Shown: piece after piece, positions 1-6,519 of the stretch
Layout of the letters: the number at the start of each line of letters is the position of its first letter
Position numbering within the stretch: position 1 is the stretch's first letter
From: Bacteroidaceae bacterium
GTDB lineage: Bacteria; Bacteroidota; Bacteroidia; Bacteroidales; Bacteroidaceae
Assembly: GCA_028707655.1 (NCBI GenBank)
Contig: JAQWAN010000093.1
Location: forward strand, 1-7,690
DNA: 7,690 bases
Direction of reading: 5' to 3'
Program-made: the position numbers and the translations under genes
Notes under the pieces: model-generated
What the model saw: only the letters and a program-made list of their open reading frames with translations
The model's database searches: none
What the model was told of the DNA's origin: nothing

Positions 1-1382
1 ACAATACTATCGTCTATCACAATAAGATTGTCTTGATAAGGAACGATACTACCATAGGTGATATCGTACACATGGGCTGCTAAATCGTTTCGCGAATTGC
101 CCTCTGCAATAAAGGTACGCAACTTAATATCCTTGATGGCTACCTTCTCGGTACGCACTTTCATGGAGAGTATGTTGGTTAATTCTTCGGCAGAGAGAGA
201 GGAACCACCTGCTTTTATCTTGCTGGCCTTTACCTCGTTGAGGTGTTTATCTAATCCCTCCATCATACCATAATAGGCGGTTTCTGCTGTATTCGGGATA
301 AAGGAGAACACACTATTCTTTAAATCGTAATCGATGGCTTTAAGTATGGGATGCAACAGGTTTGCACCTAGTTTTTTACGCTCTAGATAGATATCGGCAT
401 CACTACCTCTACTAAAATAGATGCGTTCAAACGAACAGGGTTTCACATTGCGTGGTGCAAGAATTTGCTGGGTATGATAGCCTCCTTTTTTATTGATTAA
501 AAGTGCCTGCCCAGGGGCTATCTCTTTAATCGCTTCAATAGGTACATTCAACGTGGTTTGAATTACGGGACGCTCAGAAGCCACCACCACAATTTCATCA
601 TCAGCATACCAATAAGCTGGACGTATGCCCCATGGATCGCGCATGGTACAAAGTTCACCACTACCGGTAAGACCACACATCACATAACCGCCATCCCAAG
701 AAGGAGCGGAGGTCTTTAACACATTGGAGATGTCAATATTATCTTCTATGTGCTCGGTGATATCCATCCCCTCTAGTCCCTGCTCACGTGAAGCACGATA
801 AACACGCTCCACCTCTCGGTCTAATCGGTGCCCCAATTGTTCTAAGATGATGTAGGTATCTGCATACTTACGAGGATGTTGACCTATAGAGGTTAACTGA
901 TGGAATATATCATCTACATTGGTCATGTTGAAGTTTCCACACAAAGCTAAGTTTTTGGCACGCCAGTTATTTCTACGTAAAAAGGGATGCACGAATAGCA
1001 TCCCTGATTTACCTGTAGTTGAATATCTTAAGTGGCCCATGTAGGCCTCGCCTATAAAGGGGAGACACTCTTTGGCAAAAACTGGATTGGCTGATTTTTC
1101 GGGAGATAATCCCTTGAAGTGAGAATTTATAGAGGAAAAGATTTCTGTAATCGCACCGGAGCCTAAGGCTCTTTTGCGAAACATATACTCGGTACCTGGC
1201 TCTGCTTGTAATTTTACACAAGCTACACCTGCTCCCTCTTGCCCTCGGTTGTGCTGTTTCTCCATGAGTAAGTACAGCTTGTTCAAGCCATACATCCAAG
1301 TACCATATTTTTCATGATAATACTCTAATGGCTTTAGCAAACGCACAATAGCTACACCACATTCATGTTTTAATTGTTCCAT
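1..1382 (-). CDS. purF: Amidophosphoribosyltransferase, Bacteroidales long form (3' end off window)
   Basis: This enzyme family makes 5-phosphoribosylamine from PRPP and glutamine, the first committed step of purine synthesis, in the cytoplasm. The reading frame is open for 460 codons from an ATG at 1382 to the left edge. It begins MEQLKHECGVAIVR, so the class II glutaminase nucleophile is Cys8 behind a seven-residue leader, as in forms that trim a propeptide. Further glutaminase motifs are KQHNRGQEGAG, GHLRYSTTGKSG, LCGNFNMTN and the DPWGIRP segment. The phosphoribosyltransferase half starts around CSFERIYFSRGSD and is cut inside the PRPP loop, at VIDDSIV. No upstream in-frame start is reasonable. 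The visible sequence resembles the roughly 600-residue Bacteroidales protein that is usually annotated as PurF. Some Bacteroidota may also carry a shorter PurF, so whether this is the main enzyme or a paralogue is not settled here. It is divergent from mltG and has its own leader. Confidence 0.9.
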   Translation of the reverse strand, partial: MEQLKHECGVAIVRLLKPLEYYHEKYGTWMYGLNKLYLLMEKQHNRGQEGAGVACVKLQAEPGTEYMFRKRALGSGAITEIFSSINSHFKGLSPEKSANPVFAKECLPFIGEAYMGHLRYSTTGKSGMLFVHPFLRRNNWRAKNLALCGNFNMTNVDDIFHQLTSIGQHPRKYADTYIILEQLGHRLDREVERVYRASREQGLEGMDITEHIEDNIDISNVLKTSAPSWDGGYVMCGLTGSGELCTMRDPWGIRPAYWYADDEIVVVASERPVIQTTLNVPIEAIKEIAPGQALLINKKGGYHTQQILAPRNVKPCSFERIYFSRGSDADIYLERKKLGANLLHPILKAIDYDLKNSVFSFIPNTAETAYYGMMEGLDKHLNEVKASKIKAGGSSLSAEELTNILSMKVRTEKVAIKDIKLRTFIAEGNSRNDLAAHVYDITYGSIVPYQDNLIVIDDSI

Positions 1383-1432
1383 TATATTATGTTGGTAATA
1401 AATCGTAAACTTAAAAACATCATCTTCGCTGC

Positions 1433-1478
1433 GTGCTACCCGTTGAATGTTTTGTCCCATTCCAATGGGTGCACATTC
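1433..1478 (-). promoter_or_regulatory. Structured 5' leader of purF with two alternative folds (candidate cis-regulator)
   Basis: In the transcript toward purF, two foldings compete. Fold A nests a hairpin CCCATT/AATGGG (plus-strand 1456-1461 with 1464-1469) inside an outer six-pair stem GAATGT/ACATTC (1445-1450 with 1473-1478). Fold B pairs GTGCACCC with GGGTAGCAC (1467-1474 with 1433-1441): eight pairs with one bulged base. Fold B uses bases 1467-1474, which fold A needs, so the two exclude each other. The element starts about 50 nt upstream of the start codon. I do not recognise a known riboswitch consensus. Regulation of purF by this leader is inference from pairing and position only. 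Confidence 0.3.
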
Positions 1479-1515
1479 GACTCTATTACTTCTATACGCT
1501 ATCCGTAATTTCGTG

Positions 1516-1523
1516 CAAATATA
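1516..1523 (-). promoter_or_regulatory. Candidate -7 promoter box for purF
   Basis: On the minus strand this reads TATATTTG, an exact match to the Bacteroidota -7 consensus TAnnTTTG. The expected -33 TTTG about 20 bases upstream is not evident; the region there reads like TTCTTA. A start about 7 bases downstream would give a purF leader of roughly 125 nt, which would include the paired segments at 1433-1478. Confidence 0.45.
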
Positions 1524-1578
1524 GTAATATTTAATTGGATATTAAGAATAAAATGTACGAATTAATCACTATTTTAAT

Positions 1579-1586
1579 TACATTTG
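1579..1586 (+). promoter_or_regulatory. Candidate -7 promoter box for mltG
   Basis: The sequence is TACATTTG, an exact match to the Bacteroidota -7 consensus TAnnTTTG, 21 bases before the mltG start codon. The predicted leader is therefore very short, about 15 nt. A -33 TTTG at the usual spacing is not clear. No Shine-Dalgarno sequence precedes the start codon, which is common in this phylum. Confidence 0.5.
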
Positions 1587-1607
1587 CATCACTTATAATG
1601 AATATAT

Positions 1608-2639
1608 ATGACGACAAGTAAAAAAATCGCCCTCTACATTTTAACGGCTATAATAGCTATTGCTTTAGCAGCTGGTTTATTTGTATATCAAACCTTCTAC
1701 CAACCAGTGGTTAGCACGGAGGTGCCTAAAAGGATTTTTATCGATCAAGACGATACGATAGATTCGGTGTTCCATAAGATAAAGACCACTCTGCAGCCTA
1801 CTTCTATGCGTGGTATCACCTGGGCGAGTAAGTATTACGACTACGACCAACATATCCGTACTGGTTGTTTTACTATACAACCTTCGTTTAGTAGTCTGCA
1901 GCTGATTAGGAAACTAAAGGTGGGTAGTCAGACACCTGTTAATCTTGTGATTAAAGGGGTACGCACACCAGGACAAATGGCGAGCAACCTAGCCAAGCAG
2001 CTAATGCTGGATTCTGCAGCTATTGCACGTGTCTTTACCGATTCACTAGCCTGCAGTCAACTGGGCTTTACCACCACTACTTTTCCCTGTATGGTTATTC
2101 CAAATACCTACGAGGTGTATTGGAATATGAGTAGTAAACAGCTCTTTGCGCGTTTAAAAAAGGAGTATACCGTTTTTTGGAACGAGAAACGACGCAAACA
2201 AGCCGAAGCTATTGGTTTATCTCCTATGGAGATCTCTATATTAGCCTCTATTGTGGAGGAGGAGACCAAAGAGAAAAACGATATGCGCATGGTGGCTGGA
2301 TTATACCTTAACCGATTGCGTAGAGGTATGCTATTGCAGGCCGACCCAACAGTGAAGTTTGCATTAAACAAACTCATGTTGCAACGTATCTACAACAAGG
2401 ACCTTACGATTGACTCTCCCTATAACACTTATCTCTATGCAGGACTACCTCCTGGCCCTATTCGTTTTCCCTCTATTATCAGTATCAACAGCGTTTTAAA
2501 CTATGCACAGCACCGTTTTCTCTATATGTGCGCCAAAGAGGATTTCTCGGGCACTCACAATTTTGCGGTTACACTGCGCGAACATGTTCGTAATGCCAAA
2601 CGATATTGGGCAGCACTCAACCGCCGGAAGATTAAGTAG
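1608..2639 (+). CDS. mltG: Endolytic murein transglycosylase MltG (YceG family)
   Basis: MltG cleaves nascent glycan strands in peptidoglycan and is thought to set strand length by ending polymerisation. It sits in the inner membrane with its catalytic domain outside. The 343-residue protein fits the family length. Residues 1-5 are short and polar with lysines, and 6-27 form one membrane helix. A LysM-like and linker region follows. The catalytic core shows PNTYEVYW near 165-172, LASIVEEET at 212-220 with E217 aligning with the catalytic glutamate of the family (IVEKET in E. coli), QADPTVKFAL at 244-253, PYNTYLYAGLPPGPI at 271-285, and a closing GTHNFAVTLREH near 315-326. All hallmark residues are present and no break is seen. 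The ATG at 1608 places the membrane helix correctly. The gene stands alone between divergent purF and a convergent small gene, and ends before a strong terminator. Confidence 0.95.
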   Translation: MTTSKKIALYILTAIIAIALAAGLFVYQTFYQPVVSTEVPKRIFIDQDDTIDSVFHKIKTTLQPTSMRGITWASKYYDYDQHIRTGCFTIQPSFSSLQLIRKLKVGSQTPVNLVIKGVRTPGQMASNLAKQLMLDSAAIARVFTDSLACSQLGFTTTTFPCMVIPNTYEVYWNMSSKQLFARLKKEYTVFWNEKRRKQAEAIGLSPMEISILASIVEEETKEKNDMRMVAGLYLNRLRRGMLLQADPTVKFALNKLMLQRIYNKDLTIDSPYNTYLYAGLPPGPIRFPSIISINSVLNYAQHRFLYMCAKEDFSGTHNFAVTLREHVRNAKRYWAALNRRKIK

Positions 2640-2676
2640 GAAATGAATAGATAGATATACAGTCCCTTTATTGGAA

Positions 2677-2733
2677 GTTAATATACAAAAGAAGCACCAC
2701 AGTAGTACTGTGGTGCTTCTTTTGTATATTAAC
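2677..2733. terminator. Bidirectional intrinsic terminator, 27-bp perfect stem
   Basis: A perfect inverted repeat with 27-base arms and a three-base loop (AGT, 2704-2706). The GC-richer core GAAGCACCACAGT and its complement is flanked by AAAA on the left (2687-2690) and TTTT on the right (2720-2723), so RNA from either strand ends its core hairpin with a U run. The outer arms (GTTAATATAC) extend the pairing further, and on the plus strand five more T follow at 2734-2738. It lies between the convergent ends of mltG (2639) and the small HTH gene (2750), exactly where a shared terminator is expected. Confidence 0.9.
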
Positions 2734-2749
2734 TTTTTAAACATGAAAC

Positions 2750-3049
2750 CTAAGCTTCTTCCTTTTCTAATTCTTCAAGAACGGGTTCTTCATACGCAAT
2801 ATTATTTTCTTTTAATACAGCTAAAGCTTTGTCCAATACAGTAGTATCATCTAACATAACTACTCCACCATCCGGACCTGGTTCAAGATGAATACCAACA
2901 CTTCTCCCTTCTTTGAAATTATATCCACCAAAGAAATTGCGTACAGTATCTACGCGTAAACCTAGCTCTTCAGCTATCTTATGCGTACTACCGCTAGGCA
3001 ACAAGTCTTTGATACGTCGAAGCTCATTAAATGTGATTGTCTTGCTCAT
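2750..3049 (-). CDS. Small conserved helix-turn-helix protein of unknown role
   Basis: A 99-residue protein. Residues about 20-42, running from STHKIAEELGL to VDTVRNFFGG, look like a helix-turn-helix: an alanine/glycine-containing turn, then a recognition helix with Thr, Arg and Asn. A short basic segment (NFKEGRS, 44-50) follows, then a glycine-rich strand region with LEPGPDGG (55-62) and LDDTTVLDKAL (66-76), and a strongly acidic tail from 87 to the end. From memory, near-identical short proteins occur widely in Bacteroidales and are usually labelled only as DNA-binding or hypothetical. The start ATG at 3049 keeps the MSKTITFNELRRIK opening, which fits those relatives. It lies 106 bp downstream of the PAP2 gene on the same strand, with a candidate promoter of its own, and ends at the shared terminator. 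DNA binding is inferred from the fold signature; its targets are unknown. Confidence 0.8.
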   Translation of the reverse strand: MSKTITFNELRRIKDLLPSGSTHKIAEELGLRVDTVRNFFGGYNFKEGRSVGIHLEPGPDGGVVMLDDTTVLDKALAVLKENNIAYEEPVLEELEKEEA

Positions 3050-3093
3050 AGTATAATCATTTAAGAATTAATAGTAAAGTTCGTAACACGCCT

Positions 3094-3125
3094 TAAATAT
3101 AAAAATTTAAATTTTCAAAAACAAC
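3094..3125 (-). promoter_or_regulatory. Candidate promoter for the small HTH gene
   Basis: On the minus strand, GTTG (3122-3125) and TATATTTA (3094-3101) are separated by 20 bases. That matches the Bacteroidota layout TTTG - 19 to 21 - TAnnTTTG with one mismatch in each box. A start near 3087 would leave a leader of about 38 nt. An AT-only palindrome AAAATTTAAATTTT lies in the spacer. No intrinsic terminator is visible after the PAP2 gene, so read-through from the bat operon is also possible. Confidence 0.35.
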
Positions 3126-3155
3126 TATAATCACTTTCTTTTTTTCAGCATTTCG

Positions 3156-3860
3156 CTAAATCAAGGTATAAACATCTGTAAACGCAGATAGCCCAATGAT
3201 ACAGATATAAGTAAAGGCCAAAAGACTCATCAGCACTTGTATGTCTCGCTCATGGTATCTATTTTTCATCAGATAAGGCGAATAATAACTCTTACGTATA
3301 AATAAAAGTTGATAGATCTTTTTATAGATACCATAAGAGATTAAGCCTAAGAGTGTGCCAACTAACATACCTGCAAGTATATCGCCAGGAAAATGTACGC
3401 CTAGATAGATACGGGTATAGGAATGTAGCATTGCCCAAAACAAACCACCAAAAGTGAACCATTTGTTTTTAATCAATAGACAAAGAAAGACCATGATACC
3501 AAAGGAATTGGTTGCATGACCAGAGATAAAGCCATAACTACCTCCTTTATAATGATTAACAATCTGTACCAGATTCATCATATCGGGGTCGTGTGTTGGA
3601 CGGAAACGATGAAAATAGGGTTTACAAAATCCGGAAGAAACAGCATCGGTTAGTGCTATGATAACTCCTAGAGTGGCAAAAATCAACAGTGCTTCTTTTA
3701 GTTTGTTACTACGTAAGATAACATAAAGCAATAAAAGGACAAAGGGAATCCACGTCCAAGTATTGGTATGAATAAACATAAAGCTATCTAAGAAAGTAGA
3801 ATTACTACCATTTAAGAATAAAAGAAGCTCTTTGTCGAGCTCTATTAGATTGTCAATCAT
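3156..3860 (-). CDS. PAP2-family integral membrane phosphatase
   Basis: A 234-residue polytopic membrane protein of the type 2 phosphatidic acid phosphatase superfamily, which removes phosphate from lipids or lipid carriers at the outer face of the inner membrane. All three signature blocks are present: K80 to R87-P88 (KPYFHRFRP, the KX6RP motif), S113-G114-H115 within GFISGHATNSFG (usual form PSGH), and TRIYLGVHFPGD with R150, H156 and D160. H115 and H156 are the expected catalytic pair. Hydrophobic segments lie near 37-50, 56-72, 117-130, 135-147, 158-177 and, unusually, 207-226 after a tyrosine- and lysine/arginine-rich stretch. Candidates by family are undecaprenyl-diphosphate phosphatase or a lipid A phosphatase of the LpxE/LpxF kind; the sequence does not decide between them. 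It starts 10 nt after the batE stop, so it is almost certainly co-transcribed with the bat genes. Confidence 0.9.
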   Translation of the reverse strand: MIDNLIELDKELLLFLNGSNSTFLDSFMFIHTNTWTWIPFVLLLLYVILRSNKLKEALLIFATLGVIIALTDAVSSGFCKPYFHRFRPTHDPDMMNLVQIVNHYKGGSYGFISGHATNSFGIMVFLCLLIKNKWFTFGGLFWAMLHSYTRIYLGVHFPGDILAGMLVGTLLGLISYGIYKKIYQLLFIRKSYYSPYLMKNRYHERDIQVLMSLLAFTYICIIGLSAFTDVYTLI

Positions 3861-3870
3861 CGGTTAAAAT

Positions 3871-4662
3871 TTATATTATTTCAATTGAAGAAACGGGGAT
3901 CCATCCGGTATTTCCATTGTTTAGCATTACCTCTACCCACCCTTTTATCGTATTATCTTTTATGGTGAGTTCATGTCCTTCATGCAAAACAAAAAGGTCT
4001 GTTCCACTCTGATCGGGCGTGCTCTTTGCTACAACGTTGGATATAATCACAATGCCTTTATCTTTGCTCAGTAGTAACGATTTACGCTGACTACCCATCA
4101 CATTTGCCATAACAGTGACCAAAAGTAATAAAAGTGTAGCAGTAAAAATAATTTTTCGTACGTTTCTTCTACGCATTACCAAATATAAGGTGATGGATAA
4201 CAATAATAGAAGAAAAGAGACAATACCAATCACAGCCCATTGGTGCGCACTCATCATATCGCGTAGAGCGGCAAACCAATAGACAAAGAATATCTCACGA
4301 ACGGGCTCTATCTTATCGATGGTCTTACGGATAGCTAATTGGAGATTAAACTGGATGTCACTATTGCTTGGTTCTAATAGAGCAGCACGTTTATAAGAAA
4401 CAATGGCCTTACCTAGTTTGTCTGCCTTGAAATAGCTATTTCCGAGATTGTAATACAGGGTGGCCGAAACTCCTTTCTGTAGTAGTGCTTCGTAGGTTTG
4501 AATTGCTAAGTCATATTTCTGCGCTGAATAGGCGCTATCTGCTACTTCTTTGGTAAGGGGTATTTCCTGCTCTAGAGGTGCAGGTGCAATAGTATCGTTT
4601 TCTACCGCCTGGAGTGCGGTAGAGAAAACGAGAGTACATATAATAAATAGTATTTTTTTCAT
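3871..4662 (-). CDS. batE: BatE, TPR and SH3-like membrane protein of the aerotolerance operon
   Basis: Predicted component of the Bat envelope complex, which is associated with oxygen and stress tolerance in Bacteroides. The 263-residue protein opens with a signal peptide (MKKILFIICTLVFSTALQA). Residues about 37-105 form two TPR-type helical repeats, with the typical LYYNLGNSYFKADKLGKAI stretch near 69-87. Two membrane helices follow, near 142-163 and 170-188, separated by a short basic loop (MRRRNVRK). The tail, about 200-263, looks like a bacterial SH3 domain, ending with GWVEVMLNNGNTGWIP. This order (signal, TPR, two helices, SH3b) is that of BatE in Bacteroidota. It starts 19 nt after batD and is followed 10 nt later by the PAP2 phosphatase. 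The ATG at 4662 begins a clear signal peptide. Its exact function in the complex is not established. Confidence 0.9.
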   Translation of the reverse strand: MKKILFIICTLVFSTALQAVENDTIAPAPLEQEIPLTKEVADSAYSAQKYDLAIQTYEALLQKGVSATLYYNLGNSYFKADKLGKAIVSYKRAALLEPSNSDIQFNLQLAIRKTIDKIEPVREIFFVYWFAALRDMMSAHQWAVIGIVSFLLLLLSITLYLVMRRRNVRKIIFTATLLLLLVTVMANVMGSQRKSLLLSKDKGIVIISNVVAKSTPDQSGTDLFVLHEGHELTIKDNTIKGWVEVMLNNGNTGWIPVSSIEII

Positions 4663-4681
4663 TCGTATACGGTTCTAATTA

Positions 4682-6508
4682 TTATCGTTTAATTAAATTC
4701 TCCATTTCACTAATCAACTGGATGGCTGCACTATAAACTTTATCCATCACTTCACTCTCATCGCCTGGTGCATATCGTGCAAATTCACAGTCGTTAAGTA
4801 CATGGAGCAATGCATTGACTATCTCATCGGGAATTTGTTGAGAACGCATGGTATCTTCTATAGAATCTTTATTAAGATTGGCGGTAGAGATGGTTAGCTT
4901 ATCGCCTACATATCCCCACATAGCACGAAGAACCTCGTCGTAGAAATCATTTTTTTGATTCTTTTTCATCAACTGCTCTGCTTTTCTTAGACGCTTAACA
5001 GCAACCTTATTAGCACTCTTGGTACGCTTCTTTATCACATTGGCATTCTCTTTAATCTGTCTGCGATAGATAAATAGTGCCATTGCAAAGAGAAGAAAAG
5101 GAAGAAGGTACCATAAGATATAGGTAAGAGATCCAAATAGGATGTCCTCTTTTGCACGCAACGGTGCATCACCTAACTTGATGTAACGAATGTCGTTGCC
5201 TAACACTTTTACATCCTCTTGCTGGGTATAGTTCACACTGACCTGTGCCGTATCATCTCCTTTTTCCACATCTATTGTATAAGCCTCTGTTTGAAGGGTC
5301 TTATATTTTTTTTGCGCATAGTCAAAATAGGTGAAAGCTAGGGATGGAATGGTATACTTACCCGCGTGGCGAGGAATAACCAAATACTCAAAGGTTTTCT
5401 TACCAGTCATACCTGTAGACGAGGTAGTTAATTGATTCGTTACCTTTGGGTCATACAACTCGAAATCGCTAGGGAAGTCAATAACAGGTGTCTTAATCAG
5501 CTTCATATTACCAGACCCAGCGAGGGTTAGTGTAAGGGTGATCGCTTCATTGGCTTTGATCTTCTGCTTACTAATTGTAGAGGATAGGGTGAAACGACCT
5601 ACTCCACCCAAGAAAGAGGCTGGTTGATTAGTAGGAAGTGCTTTTACCTGTATCGATTTTGGTGTGGTACGAATTCGTTTCTTCACTTCGGCGTAACTGC
5701 CCATTCCATTAAAGAAAGCATCAAAAGGGTCACTCGATTCTACTCGCTGTGCAATAGTTGCCTCAAACTCCGCAGTAGGAAGTTGTAATTTACCAGAGCG
5801 CTGTGGAAATAGTAGATACTTATACATCAGCACACTTTTATAATTGGTACCATTATAGCGTTCCATAGTGAACGATTTGGTGCGTGGCAATTTGATCTCT
5901 TCTGTTCTAAAGCCATTAAAATCGGGCGCCTTTAATAGGGCACAGCCGCGTAGGTCGAGCGTTGTGTAGACCTTATAGGTCAACTCAATAGCCTCTTGTG
6001 CATATACATTGGTTTTACTCAATGCTGCAACAACAAATAGGCTCTTACCAGAAATAGAACTGTTTTTCTTTCCATTCGTTGAAGAACTAGAGGAAGAATC
6101 TTGTGTATCTGCATCTGGTGGCAACACTTTAATCTTTACTGGATTAGAAGTGATGGAGGTACCATTTGCTATAATCGTGGCAGGAGGAATCGTAAAATCG
6201 CCCTCTTTGGTTGCCATTAATATATAGGTATAAGTGATGGAACTACTAAAGGTTCGTTTGCCATTCACATAAGAGGTCTGTGATTGTTGGGAGCGACTAG
6301 GCCCCATTAGCACATCAAAATATTGAATAACGGGAGGCCTAAAGGTCTTAATGTTTTGTGTATTAATGGTATACATTAACCGCAGCTGATCTCCTTTAAC
6401 AACTGCATCAGGAACAGCAGAAGCTACTATTGTTGGCGTAGTGTCTGCATAAACCTTCGCGCTAAATAGCTGAAGAAGTAATATCAATAATAAGCTAGCT
6501 TTTTTCAT
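4682..6508 (-). CDS. batD: BatD, large periplasmic membrane-anchored protein
   Basis: BatD family protein of 608 residues, the central exported part of the Bat complex. The chosen ATG at 6508 gives MKKASLLLILLLQLFSAKVYA, a clean signal peptide. A longer form using TTG at 6526 would overlap the batC end and place six polar residues before the signal peptide, so I reject it. The exported part is a chain of beta-rich domains (about 25-130, 155-290, 300-415), as expected for BatD. The first two are separated by a serine-rich linker near 137-151 (SSSSSS followed by NGKKNSS). A single membrane helix lies near 460-481, followed by a cytoplasmic lysine/arginine-rich helix (about 484-518) and a helical C-terminal domain. 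It begins 11 nt after batC and ends 19 nt before batE. No break or missing part is seen. Confidence 0.92.
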   Translation of the reverse strand: MKKASLLLILLLQLFSAKVYADTTPTIVASAVPDAVVKGDQLRLMYTINTQNIKTFRPPVIQYFDVLMGPSRSQQSQTSYVNGKRTFSSSITYTYILMATKEGDFTIPPATIIANGTSITSNPVKIKVLPPDADTQDSSSSSSTNGKKNSSISGKSLFVVAALSKTNVYAQEAIELTYKVYTTLDLRGCALLKAPDFNGFRTEEIKLPRTKSFTMERYNGTNYKSVLMYKYLLFPQRSGKLQLPTAEFEATIAQRVESSDPFDAFFNGMGSYAEVKKRIRTTPKSIQVKALPTNQPASFLGGVGRFTLSSTISKQKIKANEAITLTLTLAGSGNMKLIKTPVIDFPSDFELYDPKVTNQLTTSSTGMTGKKTFEYLVIPRHAGKYTIPSLAFTYFDYAQKKYKTLQTEAYTIDVEKGDDTAQVSVNYTQQEDVKVLGNDIRYIKLGDAPLRAKEDILFGSLTYILWYLLPFLLFAMALFIYRRQIKENANVIKKRTKSANKVAVKRLRKAEQLMKKNQKNDFYDEVLRAMWGYVGDKLTISTANLNKDSIEDTMRSQQIPDEIVNALLHVLNDCEFARYAPGDESEVMDKVYSAAIQLISEMENLIKR

Positions 6509-6519
6509 ATCAACGTTGT

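Noticed and set aside
58..273. Plus-strand open frame of 71 codons opposite purF
   Set aside because: It is antisense to conserved coding sequence, with no promoter or protein signature.
1009..1299. Minus-strand open frame of 96 codons inside purF
   Set aside because: It is an out-of-frame reading of the strongly supported amidophosphoribosyltransferase sequence and has no recognisable features.
1383..1515. Known purine riboswitch upstream of purF
   Set aside because: I could not find the three-way junction core or conserved loops of the purine class; only the unassigned stems at 1433-1478 are supported.
2108..2377. Minus-strand open frame opposite the mltG catalytic region
   Set aside because: It is a shadow of the conserved mltG codons, including the antisense of the catalytic motif.
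2496..2744. Minus-strand open frame running through the terminator hairpin
   Set aside because: It crosses the 27-bp palindrome and the mltG 3' end in antisense; no protein-like composition is evident.
3104..3117. Palindrome AAAATTTAAATTTT upstream of the small HTH gene, as a possible operator for autoregulation
   Set aside because: It is AT-only in very AT-rich intergenic DNA, where such palindromes are common; there is no second copy nearby to support a binding site.
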